Assembly: GCF_932294415.1 (NCBI RefSeq)
Contig: NC_065544.1
Coordinates: 38,000,310-38,064,309 of the forward strand
From: Quercus robur
Lineage: Eukaryota; Streptophyta; Magnoliopsida; Fagales; Fagaceae
Direction: 5' to 3'
DNA: 64,000 nucleotides
The notes under the pieces are model-generated. The model did no database searches. It saw only the letters and a list, made by a program, of their open reading frames with translations, and was not told the origin of the DNA. The translations under genes and the position numbers were made by a program. Shown piece by piece: positions 21,512 through 33,237 of this stretch. Each line of letters starts with the position of its first letter. The first letter of the stretch is position 1.

Positions 21512-23235
21512 CATAGTTATCAGTATTGTACGATACGCGATACGTATCGTATCGTGTACAAAAAGTTTCATATCGTAAAGGTGTATTGTAAGTGCTTTTA
21601 AATCGTCCAATACATAAGTGCGTATCGTATAAATCGTATCGTATTGATGAATCGTACGTATCGTATGATACATAAACATGTGAGTTTAAAAAGGGTTTTT
21701 TTGTTAAAATTTGTGGTTTTATTTTATTTAAACAAGTTGTTAGACTTTTTTAACACAAAATTATTAGGAAACTTAATTGAGTCTAATAAAATAGTAAGTC
21801 CATGAGTTTTTTTCCTCCCTTCTCTTACTCCTACAAAATTTACACTATACTCATAACACTCACTTTCATATGTGCAAATTTATTTCATATGCTATTAATA
21901 ATTGTATGGGCGGTTTTTAAGGCCCAGGAAGTAAGTGGTTCTGGCCCAAAAGTCCCCAGACAATGAATTTGTAAAGAGCGGGTTACAGAACTAGGGCTAG
22001 ACGAAGTGAACGTCAATTAGAAGTGTGCCATGCAGCATATTGAACGTGAGAACATTCCATCTTTTAGTTCACAGGGTAACAATCTGAGGAGACGTATAAG
22101 TGCACCTCTTGCTCTTGGTCATAGACTACAGAATTGTTTCCCCTCTCTCTCTCTCTCCTTATTTTTTCTCCCTCCTCCGATCTCCTCTTCATGGGGATCT
22201 CCTTCTCTTATATAGCCTCCTTAATTGATAAGGACCTTACACCTGTTAACCATCTGGACCTTCACTTGAGTGTCTGTCCCATCGGACATCTTCCTTATCT
22301 TTCTGTGAGTTGCACTGACCAATGTAACACTATTCGCCTGTCTACTCCACATTAATGCGGCTGAAAAAGTAGCTTTCTTGCATTTAATGCGGCAGTTGTG
22401 GCTTCTCCCTGATTTCTTACATTTTCTTCTTTCCTGCTATGTGAGGCTCACCCTCCTACCCACGTTCACCTGGATGGGTTCTTCACTGTGGAGGGGACGC
22501 ACATTGGGCCCATATTCGTGTGTCCGAGGAGGCATTCCTCCTCGGACATCTTTTAGATCAAACTGGGCTCAACAGGGTTGGGCTAGAAGTCACTTGGGCC
22601 CCTATTCCCCGTTGGGTCATGGTTAGGCTTTGTGTGGGTCCCTAGGCCCATTTGTTGATTTTGGGAATTTCACCCCTACAATAATATATTAAACGAAAAT
22701 ATAATTATTTTTTTATTTTGTTATTATTATTATGAGTCTAAAAAGCTAGAATGCGAAGAAAAAATATAAAGAATAAATTATTAGAATAAAAAAAACCAAA
22801 AAAAAAAGCAAATGTTGATAATAATGAAGAAAGTGTTTATGAAAAAATAATTTTGCAAAATGCTGAACATAATGATAACATTAACTTAAATGGAGTTGAT
22901 TAACCAAGATGATGAAAAGATATTATTATTTTGGTTCATATATCATGTATTACTTCTGAGTTTAATCAATTTGAATGATCATGTTGTAAATATAAGTTAA
23001 TTTGATTTATTTAGTTAGTTTTGTTAAATTTTATTACATAAGTAATGATTAAATTGGTCATTAGTTGAATATATTTTGAATTTATAATGAATATACTTTT
23101 TATATATGTATATCTATAATTATTTTATAATTTTATTACGTATTTGTGTATCTTACGATACACGATTCAATATGATACACGATACAGAAAAATCAAAAAT
23201 CGATTCACGATACGATTCACGATTTGATAACTATG
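21512..23235. mobile_element. hAT-like element with CGATAC subterminal repeats
   Basis: Perfect 11-bp terminal inverted repeats, CATAGTTATCA...TGATAACTATG, are flanked by CACTCTCC (21504-21511) and CTCTCTCC (23236-23243), matching 7 of 8. Many ACGATAC/GTATCGT motifs in both orientations crowd the first 170 bp and the last 90 bp, as expected for transposase-binding repeats. No transposase is present. A 778-bp solo LTR is inserted at 21903. Confidence 0.65.
21903..22680 (+). mobile_element. Solo LTR nested in hAT-like element
   Basis: The block starts TGTATGGGCGG and ends TTCACCCCTACA, with an exact ATAAT duplication at 21898-21902 and 22681-22685. A promoter-like TATATAGCC lies near 22211 after a pyrimidine-rich stretch. 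It is far GC-richer than the element it interrupts. The frames at 22030-22626 are parts of this LTR. Confidence 0.8.
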
Positions 23236-23243
23236 CTCTCTCC

Positions 23244-23613
23244 CTCCTTACTTTTTGTGGCACCCATAGTCTCCAATAAAATGGTAGAACAACATTTTCT
23301 GTTGGGGTGTGGAGATAGGAGCAATCAATACGAATCAAAACCCTTCAGTTGAAGAGTTAAGGACAATCTTTTTTGTTTTAATTTTCAATAGTTGGGGAGA
23401 GAGATTTTGTCTTAACCAAATTGTAAAGCTCATTGTTTAGAGTTGGATTGTTGTTCGTCTCAGATCAAACATCTAAAATTTGATATCTTTCTTAAAAGAT
23501 TGAGATCTCTTTTGAGAAAATTCATACCAAACACTTTTCTTCTTCTTTTTTAATGCAACAAAACTTGTTCATTCATCTCCTTCAACGAAATTCATTTTAA
23601 ACACTTTTTTTTG
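23244..23613. other. Intergenic sequence
   Basis: No gene or bounded repeat is recognisable in this stretch. Confidence 0.4.
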
Positions 23614-24092
23614 GAAAAAATTGGCATTTGCCTCTTTCTATCAAATAATCTAGCATTTTGCCCTCTTTCCCAAACTAATTAGGGAAATGCCCCTCTTTTG
23701 AAACTCAATTTTTTTTCAAAATCGAGTTAATCTCTATAGTGGCGTTTTAAGGAGCCTATAGTAATGTTTTGAGTCTATAGTGGCATATTGGGACTCGAGC
23801 TCCATGAACTTGAGTTATAGGTAAAAAAAATAAAAATAAAAAAATAATAATAAAAAAAGAACTTGCATGGAACTCAAGTTCATGGAGCTCGAGTTCCAAA
23901 ACGCCACTATAGGTCCTTAAAACGTCATTATAGACTCCTTAAAGCACCACTATAGGGCTCCAGATTTTTTTTTTTTTTTTTTAACTCGATTTTGAGAAAA
24001 TCGAGTTTCAAAAGAGAGGCACTTCCCTAATTAGTTTGGGAAATTAGGCAAAATGCTGGATTTTTTTTTCAAATAGGCATTTGCCCATTTTC
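23614..24092. repeat. Long fold-back (inverted-repeat) element
   Basis: Two arms of roughly 210-225 bp (23614-23821 and 23866-24092) are inverse copies around an A-rich spacer. Matching pairs include GGCATTTGCC/GGGCAAATGCC, CCCAAACTAATTAGGGAA/TTCCCTAATTAGTTTGGG, AAAATCGAGTT/AACTCGATTTT, and CATGAACTTGAGTT/AACTCAAGTTCATG. Transcription would give a long hairpin RNA. The superfamily is not determined and no target duplication is clear. Confidence 0.75.
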
Positions 24093-24120
24093 TCCCTTTT
24101 TTCTCTTAGTAAAACTATAG

Positions 24121-24158
<38 letters not shown>

Positions 24159-25355
24159 TACATCTCTCAAACAAGTCTCAAGAGAATAGATAAAATAGTT
24201 ACAATTGAACTCAAAGAGTCCCTAACATCATCTAACTGAGGGTTTCAAATGTATACTTTCAAATTTCATGTCCTAAAATTACTTGCAAATTGGTACGTTC
24301 TAAGTGGTAGAATTACTTTCTACAATTAGACCCCAGCTTATTTGTACAATTAATTGATACGATTTGTGCTTCCACAAGGTCCCGTAGTTTATCACAGTTT
24401 GCCCATTCGGAAAATTTTCCTCTTCACGAATGCCCATTAATTGTATTAGTTTTTGCTCTCCAAGAATATTTTAGTAATGTGTTTTTTTTTTACAGATAAT
24501 TTCATATTCGGTAACAACATTGAGAAGAAAATTTATTTTTTTAGAACAAAAAAAAGAACCAATTTATTTCTTTAAATATTTTTTTATAGTAAGCGTACAT
24601 GTAAGAGCAGAGAGTTATTATATTAGACGGAAGAATAACATTTTATGTTAGATACTTAGATACAAAATGAGAAATTGTATTGCTATTTAGAACAAATTAA
24701 GTATTGTTCTTGAACAAGGAGTAGAAATTGATATTTCATTTCCATTGTTATCTTTCATTAGACTTTTTCTTACTACTTATTGATCTTGCAGTAGTTAATT
24801 TTGGATTTTGAAACCTTTTTAACAATTTACCATGGCATGTACAAAGTATATTTATCAGAGGAAGTAATCACGATATTGAAAGAGATCTTCAAAAGCATGG
24901 TTAAAACTATCTGATAACATCAAACTTATAAAAAATTTTAAAAAGGCTGAAGCATAAAGTCCATAAACAAGAGTAAAACTATTTGAATTTTGAAAGCATA
25001 ACGTCCATAAATAAGAGTAAAACTATTTGAATTTTGAAGTTTGCCTATAAATGTTGTTTTGAACTATGAATCAGAACTTTTATGCGGTTATGAAGAAATT
25101 TTCTTGGAGAAAGACATTTTCCAATTTTGTAAGTTATTATTTTTATTTTTTTATTTAAAATTAAATCCCTCTCTATCCATATATATACACACGTACATGC
25201 ATATGTAATAATTTATAATACTCTTTTTATGAGTTATTACATTTAAATACAAAAATGATATTACAAACCAATAAACTGTAATTCTAGCTTTTTATGATTT
25301 AGTTATTTATAATTTGCTACTTCCACTTGATATTTTAAATTTAAAAAAATAATAA
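24093..25355. other. Intergenic with small tandem repeat
   Basis: An (AT)n run lies at about 24138-24162. A 44-bp unit (GCATAAAGTCCATAAACAAG...) is repeated twice at 24952-25039. No gene is seen. Confidence 0.5.
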
Positions 25356-25358
25356 TAA

Positions 25359-25527
25359 GGGGATGTTTGGTGCATCCACTCAAACACACATTTTCAGTTT
25401 TTAAACAATATTACACACATTTCCATACATTTTTTCACTTATACGTATTTTTTCACTTATACGTATTTCCACACATATTTTCAAACAACAAAACACATGT
25501 TTTCAAACACATGTACCAAACACCTCC
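25359..25527. mobile_element. PIF/Harbinger-like (Tourist) MITE
   Basis: The ends are GGGGATGTTTGGTGCAT and (inverted) GGAGGTGTTTGGTACAT, with TAA at 25356-25358 and 25528-25530. A G-rich terminal repeat with TTTGGT and a 3-bp TAA/TTA duplication is the Tourist pattern. CACTTATACGTATTT is repeated inside near 25436-25468. Confidence 0.65.
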
Positions 25528-25552
25528 TAAAATTCCCCAATAGTTTCCAATG

Positions 25553-26422
25553 TGATGCACCGATACGGATACGGGTATCAGTACAATACGGTACGGGTAC
25601 AGGGATACAACATTTTTTGAAAAATCTAAGATACGATACGTCAGGGATACAGCAATTAATTTATTTATTTATTTTTATTTTTAGGTATATTTAAATATTT
25701 TTTTACATAATTTATGTTTATTTTAAGTTTTAAAATTAAGTAACAATAACAATAAAAATGGTTGAAAACATGTTTAAAACCAATCTACAAACAATATTAT
25801 ATTTATTATTTTATTTATATGATTATAGTTATATTAGACCCAACAACAATATATACAACAAAGGCAAAACCAAGTCAAAACAAACCAAAGCCTAAAAGCC
25901 CAGCCCAAGCCACTGAGCAGCCAAACCAAATGAGAGGCTAAAAGCCCAACCCAAGCCATTGAGTAGCAAAACCAAATGAGAGGCAAAACGAGAGAAAAAA
26001 AAACGGCTATTTGGCGATTCCGATTCAGAACAAAGGCAACGTGAAAGGCGAGGGAGAGAGAGTGAGAGTGAAAGTTTGAGAGACTTACCAGTAAGAAGGA
26101 AGAGGAGCTCTGGTGTTGTCGACATTCCACAAAGGCGAGAGAGAAAGAGTTGCAATCTTGGTCTAGCTGGGCAAATTTGGAGGTGCTAGCACAGAGAGAG
26201 AGAGAGTGATCTTGTGAGACCCAGTTGGGCCGATCGACAGATAGAAATTAGGTGTTAAATTCTTCTTCTTCTTTTTTTCTTCTCCCGCGTCCAATGGGTA
26301 CTTGCCGTTGGACGTATCCTGCGTGTATTCGAGCCGTATTGGAATAAAAAATCATTTTTTTTTGCCTGATATTCTCTGAGTATGGTTGTACCCGTATCTG
26401 TACAGGAAAAATGCCGTATCGG
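25553..26422. mobile_element. Element with CGATAC/GTATCG ends, split by a hAT
   Basis: Its left end, GATGCACCGATACGG, is matched inversely by CCGTATCG at 26414-26421 joined to CGATTCATC after the hAT insertion (30226-30234). Clusters of GATACG-type repeats lie near both ends. Internally, a 47-bp unit (GCCTAAAAGCCCAGCCCAAG...) is repeated at 25889 and 25936. No transposase is seen. The hAT element at 26423-30221 was inserted near its right terminus. The frames at 25834-26155 are not genes. Confidence 0.5.
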
Positions 26423-26594
26423 CAGTGGCGGCTCCAGGAATTTTTCTCAAAGTATTCCTTAAGAAGTATAAATTACACAATCTAATAAAAAGAGATTCAT
26501 ATATTGACAACAACAACAATAAAAAATTTAAAAAAAAAAACACGCAAATACGTAAAGTTTACAATTTCCTTCTATGAATTTTCATGTTTTGAAA

Positions 26595-28919
26595 TCATTG
26601 CATGATAGTCTCATTATCAATGCTACAAGCTACATCTCTTTTAATGTACACAACCAAGCAATCATTCATCCATTGATCTCCCATTCGATTGTGCAATTCA
26701 TTCTTTATATATTTCATTGCTGAAAAACTTTTTTCTACTATTGCAGTAGTGACAAGAAGGGTCAAAACTAACTTCGCAAGCAAATAGATTAATGGATAAA
26801 TGTCATGCTTCCATGTCTTCATTAACTTTTCAGCAAGTTCACCAATTCCTTGAAGCTCTAAAAACAAGTCATTGTTGTGCATATCAAAAATGTAATTCTG
26901 AAGTTGAGAGCCAAGTGCTAAGATATATGTCCCAGAAAAATTAGATGGATAGAACTTTGCTAGACGTATCAACTTTTCCTTATCAAAAGCCACAAATGAA
27001 TTACTTGGATTCAAACAAGCCATACAAAGTAGCAAATCGGTATTCGCCTCTGAAAAACGGTTGTTAAGCTCTTGAAGTTGCAAATCTATGACTATGTAGA
27101 ATAACTCAACATGATAATGATGTAAATTTGTATTTTGTTGGGTGTTGCGTCGCGGCCTCCCACTAACTACAAATATTTCATCCATGTTTAAGATAGAAAT
27201 ATCATGTGTGGTACAAAATGAAGACACTTCAGTTAATAAAGATTTCCATTCATCATCTTTCATCACTTGCAATCGTTGCTTAGACACTTTAACAAAATCC
27301 ATAGCATTTACTATATCTTTTTTTTTTTTTTTTGCAATGCTATTAACAACTCATTTGTTATCCCTAAAATATTTTTTATCTAGTGTAGAGTAAAGACAAA
27401 TTCAAAAGATAAAATTGACCTCATAATAGATCAAGCTTCAACTTTTTGGTCAGAAAGACCATCTTCTTCAATAATCTCAAGTACATCAACAACAACAAAG
27501 AACATCAAAATCAAGTTGAGAATAATCCCATAATATGATCCCCAACGTATATCATTAGGACGTTTAAGATTTGTCTCTTGATTCAAACCTTGCCCACTTA
27601 TACGTACACCATTCTCTAATTTTTCTTTAATTTTGGCAAATTGTGCATCTCAAAGAGCGTCTTGTCTCTTACAAGAGCCTCCAACAACAGTTACTAAATA
27701 ACTAACCACATAAAAAAATTCAACAATGTTAATGTGATTTTTAGCAACGACAATAAGATTCAATTGAAGTAGATGAGCAAAACAATGGACATAAAATGCT
27801 ACTTATTCTTTTTCAAAATTAAAGTTTTGAGACCATTGATATCACCTTACATATTGCTAGCCCCGTCATAACATTGACCACGTAATTTCGATAAACTCAA
27901 ATTATGTTCACAAAGTAAAGATTCAACAGCATATTTGAGTGACAAAGCAGTGGTACTTGTTACATGTACAATACCAAGGAACCGCTCTATAATAATTTCT
28001 TTTTTGTTCACATAACAAAGAACAATAGCCATTTGCTTTTTCACTGAGATATCACGAGACTCATTAACTAATATTGAAAAGAACCCATTATCAAGATCCT
28101 TGATAATGGTTTTGGATGTTTCAACTGCATTCACAATGTCTTTTTGAATTTCATGGTGGGTAAGCTTGAAATTTTTCAGAGCTTTTTGCAACACTTCATT
28201 GATAGATTCATTGTGATCCGCCAAAAATTGTAGAAACTCAAGGAAATTTCATTTATCACTTGAACCTTGAGATCCATCATGACCACAAAAAGCTAACCCC
28301 CAGCATAAAAGGAATCTTATGCAATCAACTATTGCATTTAATTGAACCGATATTCAATTTTATCTTGATTTGATTGCTTAACCAAAACACTTTGAATGTG
28401 TTGCTTTTCCTTCATTAGATCTTCACTCTTCTTGACAACTTGGTTATGAGCACTATTAACTCCTCCAACAGGGGATGATAACTTCTATTTCTGATTCCAA
28501 AGTTTGAATCCCTTCATTACAAAAGTCTCTCCTCCTCCTTGCTTACCAACATCTTGCCCAAATAGATAGCAATATAAACAAAATACTGCATCCTTGTCTA
28601 TACTATATTCCAACCAGTTTTTATTTACATACCAATCGGATCTAAATCGATGAGGCTTTCCAGAAAAATCTATTGGAGGGTATTTATGGAGAACAGTTTG
28701 ACAGGGGCCTTTTTGTAAATAAAATCTTCTTATTTCATCATGATTATTAAGATGATAAGATGATATCTTTTCTCGTAGCACAGGGTCTGAACGAAGATTT
28801 TCTAAGTTAAAGTCAACACGAATTCACTTAGAAGATAAAGATAAATCTTGCACAATAAATAAATCTTGCATAGGAGATAAATCTTGGGTACATAGTTTTC
28901 TTATCAAATTTTTGTCCAT
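26595..28919 (-). pseudogene. hAT transposase (TTF-type / DUF4371), broken
   Basis: Read right to left from ATG 28919: a stop after SLSSK, then a TTF-type zinc-finger region at 28781-28485 (KGPCQTVLHKYP, WLEYSIDKDAVFCLYCYLF), then stops and a frame change around 28480-28330, the DUF4371-like part at 28224-27847 (SILVNESRDISVKKQMA, LRGQCYDGASNM), and the C-terminal hAT dimerisation region at 27302-26595 (LVTTAIVEKSFSAMKYIKN). The domain order matches plant proteins annotated as zinc finger MYM-type 1-like, which are domesticated or active hAT transposases. At least three stops and two frame changes make it inactive. Confidence 0.85.
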
Positions 28920-29520
28920 AATTCTAGTAAAACAATAAACAATAAACTATAAGTTCATTTGAAATATTAAAAAAATTATTAATTATTGTTGTTTAGTTGT
29001 TTCATTATTTTTTTTTTACTGACTACTAGCAGTCTAGCACACACCCCCCCCCCCTGTGCACTAGCACACACCCCCCACTATGCATTATCCACCCGGCTCA
29101 ACCCACTGCTTAACATAATTTAATTCGTTTGTCTTTTATAATGTCTTGTTTAGCCTTTACTGCCTGTCCACTTCTCCAATCCAACTATCCAACCCCACGG
29201 CCCCATGGCCCCCATCCATCCCCCACTCAACAGACAAGAGCCAATCAACATTATACAAAACATTAAAGAAATATAAAACATTCACAATACACAAAACGAC
29301 AAACTCACAAATCGATAAAGTCAAGATGTCAAATAAAGGCAATTAGACATTAGGTAAAGCTACTCAATTCCAAAGACAAAGAGAATCTCATTTTTCAATA
29401 CAAAGAGAAACAAAGGAAGCTCCACTCTCACTCTCAAAGCACAGCAGAGAAGAGATAGAGAAAAAGAGAGAGAACTGAAATACCTTGAAGGGCGGCGTCA
29501 TGGTAGCACGTCGAGGACTC

Positions 29521-29708
29521 GAGGCTAAGGCAATCTCCGATCTGATCTCACCATCGCTGATGTGCTCTGGGACCAAGGGCGGGGTCTTGCTGAGTTGTTC
29601 TGTTGCTATTGCTCGAGGCCAAGGCAATTTCCGATTCGATCTTGCCATCGCCAATGTGCTCTGGGACCAGGGGATGGATCTTGCTGAGTTGCTCTGTTGC
29701 TGTTGCTG
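29521..29708. repeat. 94-bp tandem duplication in hAT
   Basis: The unit starting GAGGCTAAGGCAATCTCCG at 29521 recurs at 29615 as GAGGCCAAGGCAATTTCCG, including ATGTGCTCTGGGACCA and TGCTGAGTTG(T/C)TCTGTTGCT. The open frames at 29388-29733 come from this repeat. Confidence 0.7.
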
Positions 29709-31103
29709 AGTTTGAGGCGAAGGCCCTACTCACTGAGAGCCTGAGACGCTGACTACTGAGGGCTAAGGATGAGGTTCTTTTTTCCCTTTAGGTTAGGATC
29801 TCAACTTTGGTTTAAAATTTGATCAATCGGCGTATTAGGTATTTAGTTTATAAAAATTTAATTATTTTTATTTTTATTGATTTCAAAATCTGTCTGAGTA
29901 GGGAGTGAGGATTGATCTTGGGCTTTTTTCCCTGGGGTCTATTGGGCATTTAGGCTTCCTATATTTAATTTTTGTTTTTCAGATTTTAGTTCAAAAATTT
30001 CTTTTCGGCTTTTTCTTTTTGCTTGAAAGCCCCAATATATTGTTAAGTAGAACAAATTATGGAGTAAAGTTTAATTTTATTGGCATAAAAAAACTGAAGG
30101 TGGTCACAAAATTTTTTTGAAGGGTAGATAAATATAAAATTTTAAATTATTATATATAAATTTTTTTTTCAAGTCAAGGTGGTCCTGTGACCACCCTAGC
30201 CTTAACATGCCGTCGCCCCTGCGTATCGATTCATCTGAGTCTCCATGCAATATATTAATTAATGAACCACAAAACTCTTTTTTTTTTTTTTTTTTTTTTG
30301 TAAATCGTGGTGCAAGGGCCAAAAACTAGTAACCCCCTACCACTTAGACTGACCTAACACTTAAGGGTGAGTTTGGTTCAACTTTTTAAAAAAGTGCATA
30401 ATGAAAAAGTGGAGTTTTGTAAAAGTGCATAATGAAAAAGTGGAGTTTCAAAAAGCTGAGTGTTTGGTAAAAGCTGTTAAAAAGTGCATAATGAAAAAGC
30501 TGAGTGTTTGGCTAGCACTTATAAAAGTGGCTTTTTGAGGAGTAAATGACCAAAAAGGACAATGTATATATAAGAGAATTTATTTCATACTTTTTTTTTT
30601 TATGTGAGTTTGTTTCATACTTAAATCAATTACTTCATCATACTTAAATCAATTTTTCTCTTTCTAAAAAAATTATTTTTTTCTTACCAATATTAGCTAA
30701 TAATAACCTACCACTTAAGATTTATTGTGAAAGTATTGTAAAAATATTGTAATAAAAATTGATAGTAATTTTAATTTTAACATACTATTAAAATTATTTT
30801 TTTCTCTTTCTAAAAAAATTATTTTTTTCTCACTAATATTAGCTAATAATAGCCTACCTTAAAATTTATTGTAAAAATATTGTGAAAATATTATGATATA
30901 ATTTCTTTTTTCTCCCTTTTTTTTCTCTCCACACACGTGGCTCTACTTCCTTTTTTTTTTTTTTTTTTTTTTCTCCTCTTTTTTTCTCATCCACCCACGT
31001 AACCACACTCTTTTCACACTCTTTTCTTTTCCTTTTTCCTTCTTTTCTCTATCAGTCCAGAACATTCTTTCCCATCTCTCTTTCTTTTCTTTTTTTTCTT
31101 TTG

Positions 31104-31390
31104 CCTCTTAGCAGTTCGGTCCAGAGCTGCTCTGCTTCTTCTTCTTTTTTTCATTTTTTTTTTTTTCCTCTTAGCAGTTCGGTCCAGGACACAGCTCTGC
31201 TTCTTCTTCTTCTTCTTTTTTTTTTTTTTTTTTTTTTTTTTTTCCTCTTAGCAGTTCGGTCCAGAACACAGCTCTGCTTCTTCTTCTTCTTTTTTTTTTT
31301 TTTTTTTCCTCTTAGCAGTTCGGTCCAGAACACAGCTTTGCTTCTTCTTCTTTTTTTTTTCTTTTTTTTTTCCTCTTAGCACTTCAAATC
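31104..31390. repeat. Minisatellite, five copies
   Basis: The unit CCTCTTAGCAGTTCGGTCCA plus GAACACAGCTCTGCTTCTTC and a long T run starts at 31104, 31167, 31244, 31308 and 31372 (spacings 63, 77, 64, 64). Length differences come mainly from the T runs, and the last copy is diverged. Open frames across it on both strands (Phe/Ser-rich, Lys-rich) are artefacts. Confidence 0.85.
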
Positions 31391-31799
31391 GGAACACATC
31401 GGAACCATCGCCAGAACTCATCCTTTATTCTTTTTTTTTTCACACTCCAGAGAAGAAGATGATGATGATGATGATGATGAAGATGAAGATGATTGAAACA
31501 TAAGGATTTTGGGATTTTGGGTTTTTTTTTTCTATGGATTTTGGGTTGATTTTGAGTTGGGTTTGGGATGGGTTTTCCGGATTTGAGTTGATTTTCAGTT
31601 GTTTTTGTGTTGATTTTGAGTTATTTTTGGTTTGGTTTTGTTCATTCTGTGTTCGGAATATCAAAGGTTGGGTTTGTTCATTTTGAGTTATTATTGTTGA
31701 TTGCGAAGAGATGGAGGCGTAGGGAGAGCAGAGATCAGAGATGAGGGGCGTCAAACGTGTGGGTATTTCGGTCTTTTAATGGTTTGCAACGGTAATATA

Positions 31800-31923
31800 A
31801 CAAAACGCGCATAGCGCGTTTTGATTTATGGACCACTGAAGGTCCATTTTCTATGCGCGTTTTGTCTTCAGTTTTTCTAAAAGTTCAAAACGCAACTTTT
31901 ATAAAAAAGTTGCGTTTTGAACT
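31800..31923. repeat. Two adjacent perfect hairpins
   Basis: Hairpin 1: ACAAAACGCGCATAG (31800-31814) pairs exactly with 31851-31865, and an inner ATGGACC/GGTCCAT pair lies between. Hairpin 2: the 19-base arm AGTTCAAAACGCAACTTTT (31882-31900) pairs exactly with 31905-31923 around a 4-base loop. Both lie near the right end of the PIF-like element. Confidence 0.8.
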
Positions 31924-32118
31924 TACCAAACGCAGAAACAGACCTGGCTTTTTTGAAAACGCCCGTTTTGGGCTGAAAAAGTGGAACCAAACGGGCACTA
32001 AGACCGACCCAACCTCAACTTTCTTTATATATACAGTGTAAACCGAAACCTCTCTCTCAACTCAGTTCCTGATTCTAACACTTAGCAGTCTCTCTTTCTC
32101 AACAGAAAATTGCTTTCA

Positions 32119-33237
32119 ATGGGGGAAGGATTAGTGTCAGCGCCACGAAGCCCGTCTAATGAATTTCAGATCTGTATCTGTGGTGAAGGGTTGGCAAATA
32201 GGTCTATAGTACACTGATGTTTGGATCCTAGACCTCATCCGTCCTTGGGATAATTGGAAGGCTGGTCCTCAAATGAAATTCCATCGTTGGAATCCTCATT
32301 CACTAGTAGCAGATGGCAAGATATATGTGTTAGGTGGTTTGGATGGTTTCAAACCAAAAGGCGACATAGGCTAGATGGAGGTTTTTGACAACGATTTAGG
32401 TAAATGGACAAGCTTACCCAATCCTCCATCTCAAATTAATTCAGATCATATGATTTCTGCTATTACCAAAAAAGAAATTATTGTCTCCAACCCATCGACC
32501 TCTATGTCGAGTTTCACTAGCTCTGTATCAGAGAGCCCCAGGGATTTCACTGGCTCTGTATCACAGAGCTCCGGGGATGATGATGGTTATGAATCACCGA
32601 GCCTCCGGGATGATGAAACGAATTTGGAGCATTGGGATGAATGTGAAGATGGTGATTTCTTTACTTACAATATCAATGACGGGTCTTGGAACGACTTTAA
32701 AAATTCTTTACTGAATGTCGACCCAAATGCAGGACGAATAGCAGTGACTGGTGGTATTGGCGTTCCTTCGTGGATGACGATCAATATGAATGCTTTATAC
32801 ACGCTTATCTTTTAGCAAAAAATATGCGGTTCAAACACAGTCTGAGCATACGCAGAATTTTTGGGAAGGGTGAATATCCCAGTATGATATCTACTACTCC
32901 TAGTTTTCTCCATTTACAAGATCATGATTTTTTTCCTTCTCTTGCAGTTTTATGTGACTCATCCTGCTTCTCACTATATTTATCCTGCTTCTCGCTATAT
33001 TTATTGTGTCAACTTGAGATTTCTCCAAAGGACAATGGGCTGAGCATCTCCATTCTGTCCATTCAAAAATACTCTCCAGATGAAGACATTGACTTCTTGT
33101 ATTGTGCTAAAATCCAGAATAAAGAATCAAAGGAAACGGTGAGGCAAAGGAAAGAGAGAAAGACGACATTGTTTCATCTAAAAAAAAGAAAATTAAAACT
33201 AGATAAATGCTTTGATATGAACCATATGATAAGGTAG
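32119..33237 (+). pseudogene. Kelch-repeat (beta-propeller) protein, broken
   Basis: From ATG 32119 the frame runs 32 codons to TGA 32215. A different frame from 32216 gives DVWILDLIRPWDNWKAG and KIYVLGGLDG, a Kelch blade with the double glycine. This is cut by TAG 32372-32374, where the family has Trp (the next residues are MEVFDNDLGKWTSLPNPP). The frame then runs to 32815 with an acidic, Ser-rich stretch holding a short internal duplication (32512-32575). A third frame (about 32770-33237) may continue the original C-terminus. A TATATATA box near 32024 and a pyrimidine-rich leader precede it. It appears intronless, so a retrocopy or a decayed family member is possible. The exact subfamily is not determined. 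Confidence 0.65.

Larger units (their letters stand above)
26423..30221 (-). mobile_element. hAT transposon with decayed transposase
   Basis: The ends are CAGTGGCGGCTCCAGG and (inverted) CAGGGGCGACGGCATG. Flanks CGTATCGG (26415-26422) and CGTATCGA (30222-30229) match 7 of 8, the hAT 8-bp duplication. The element is 3.8 kb and carries a minus-strand hAT transposase pseudogene (28919-26595). A 94-bp unit is tandemly repeated at 29521-29708, upstream of the transposase. Confidence 0.8.
30365..31998. mobile_element. PIF/Harbinger-like non-autonomous element
   Basis: The ends are GGGTGAGTTTGGTTCAACTT and (inverted) GTGCCCGTTTGGTTCCACTT, flanked by TAA at 30362-30364 and 31999-32001. Inside are a repeated GTGCATAATGAAAAAG block near 30393-30500, a minisatellite (31104-31390) and two hairpins (31800-31923). 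No transposase is seen. Confidence 0.6.

Noticed and set aside
22030..22626. Three overlapping frames
   Set aside because: All are inside the solo LTR at 21903-22680.
25834..26155. Two minus-strand frames with hydrophobic stretches
   Set aside because: They cover a 47-bp internal repeat of a transposable element; no coding support.
29388..29733. Frames on both strands
   Set aside because: Explained by the 94-bp tandem duplication within the hAT element.
31101..31379. Phe/Ser-rich frame, with a Lys-rich antisense frame
   Set aside because: Product of T runs and the minisatellite unit, not coding.
32770..33237. 155-codon frame as an independent gene
   Set aside because: It overlaps the Kelch pseudogene, has no proper start and reads best as a shifted continuation of that decayed gene.
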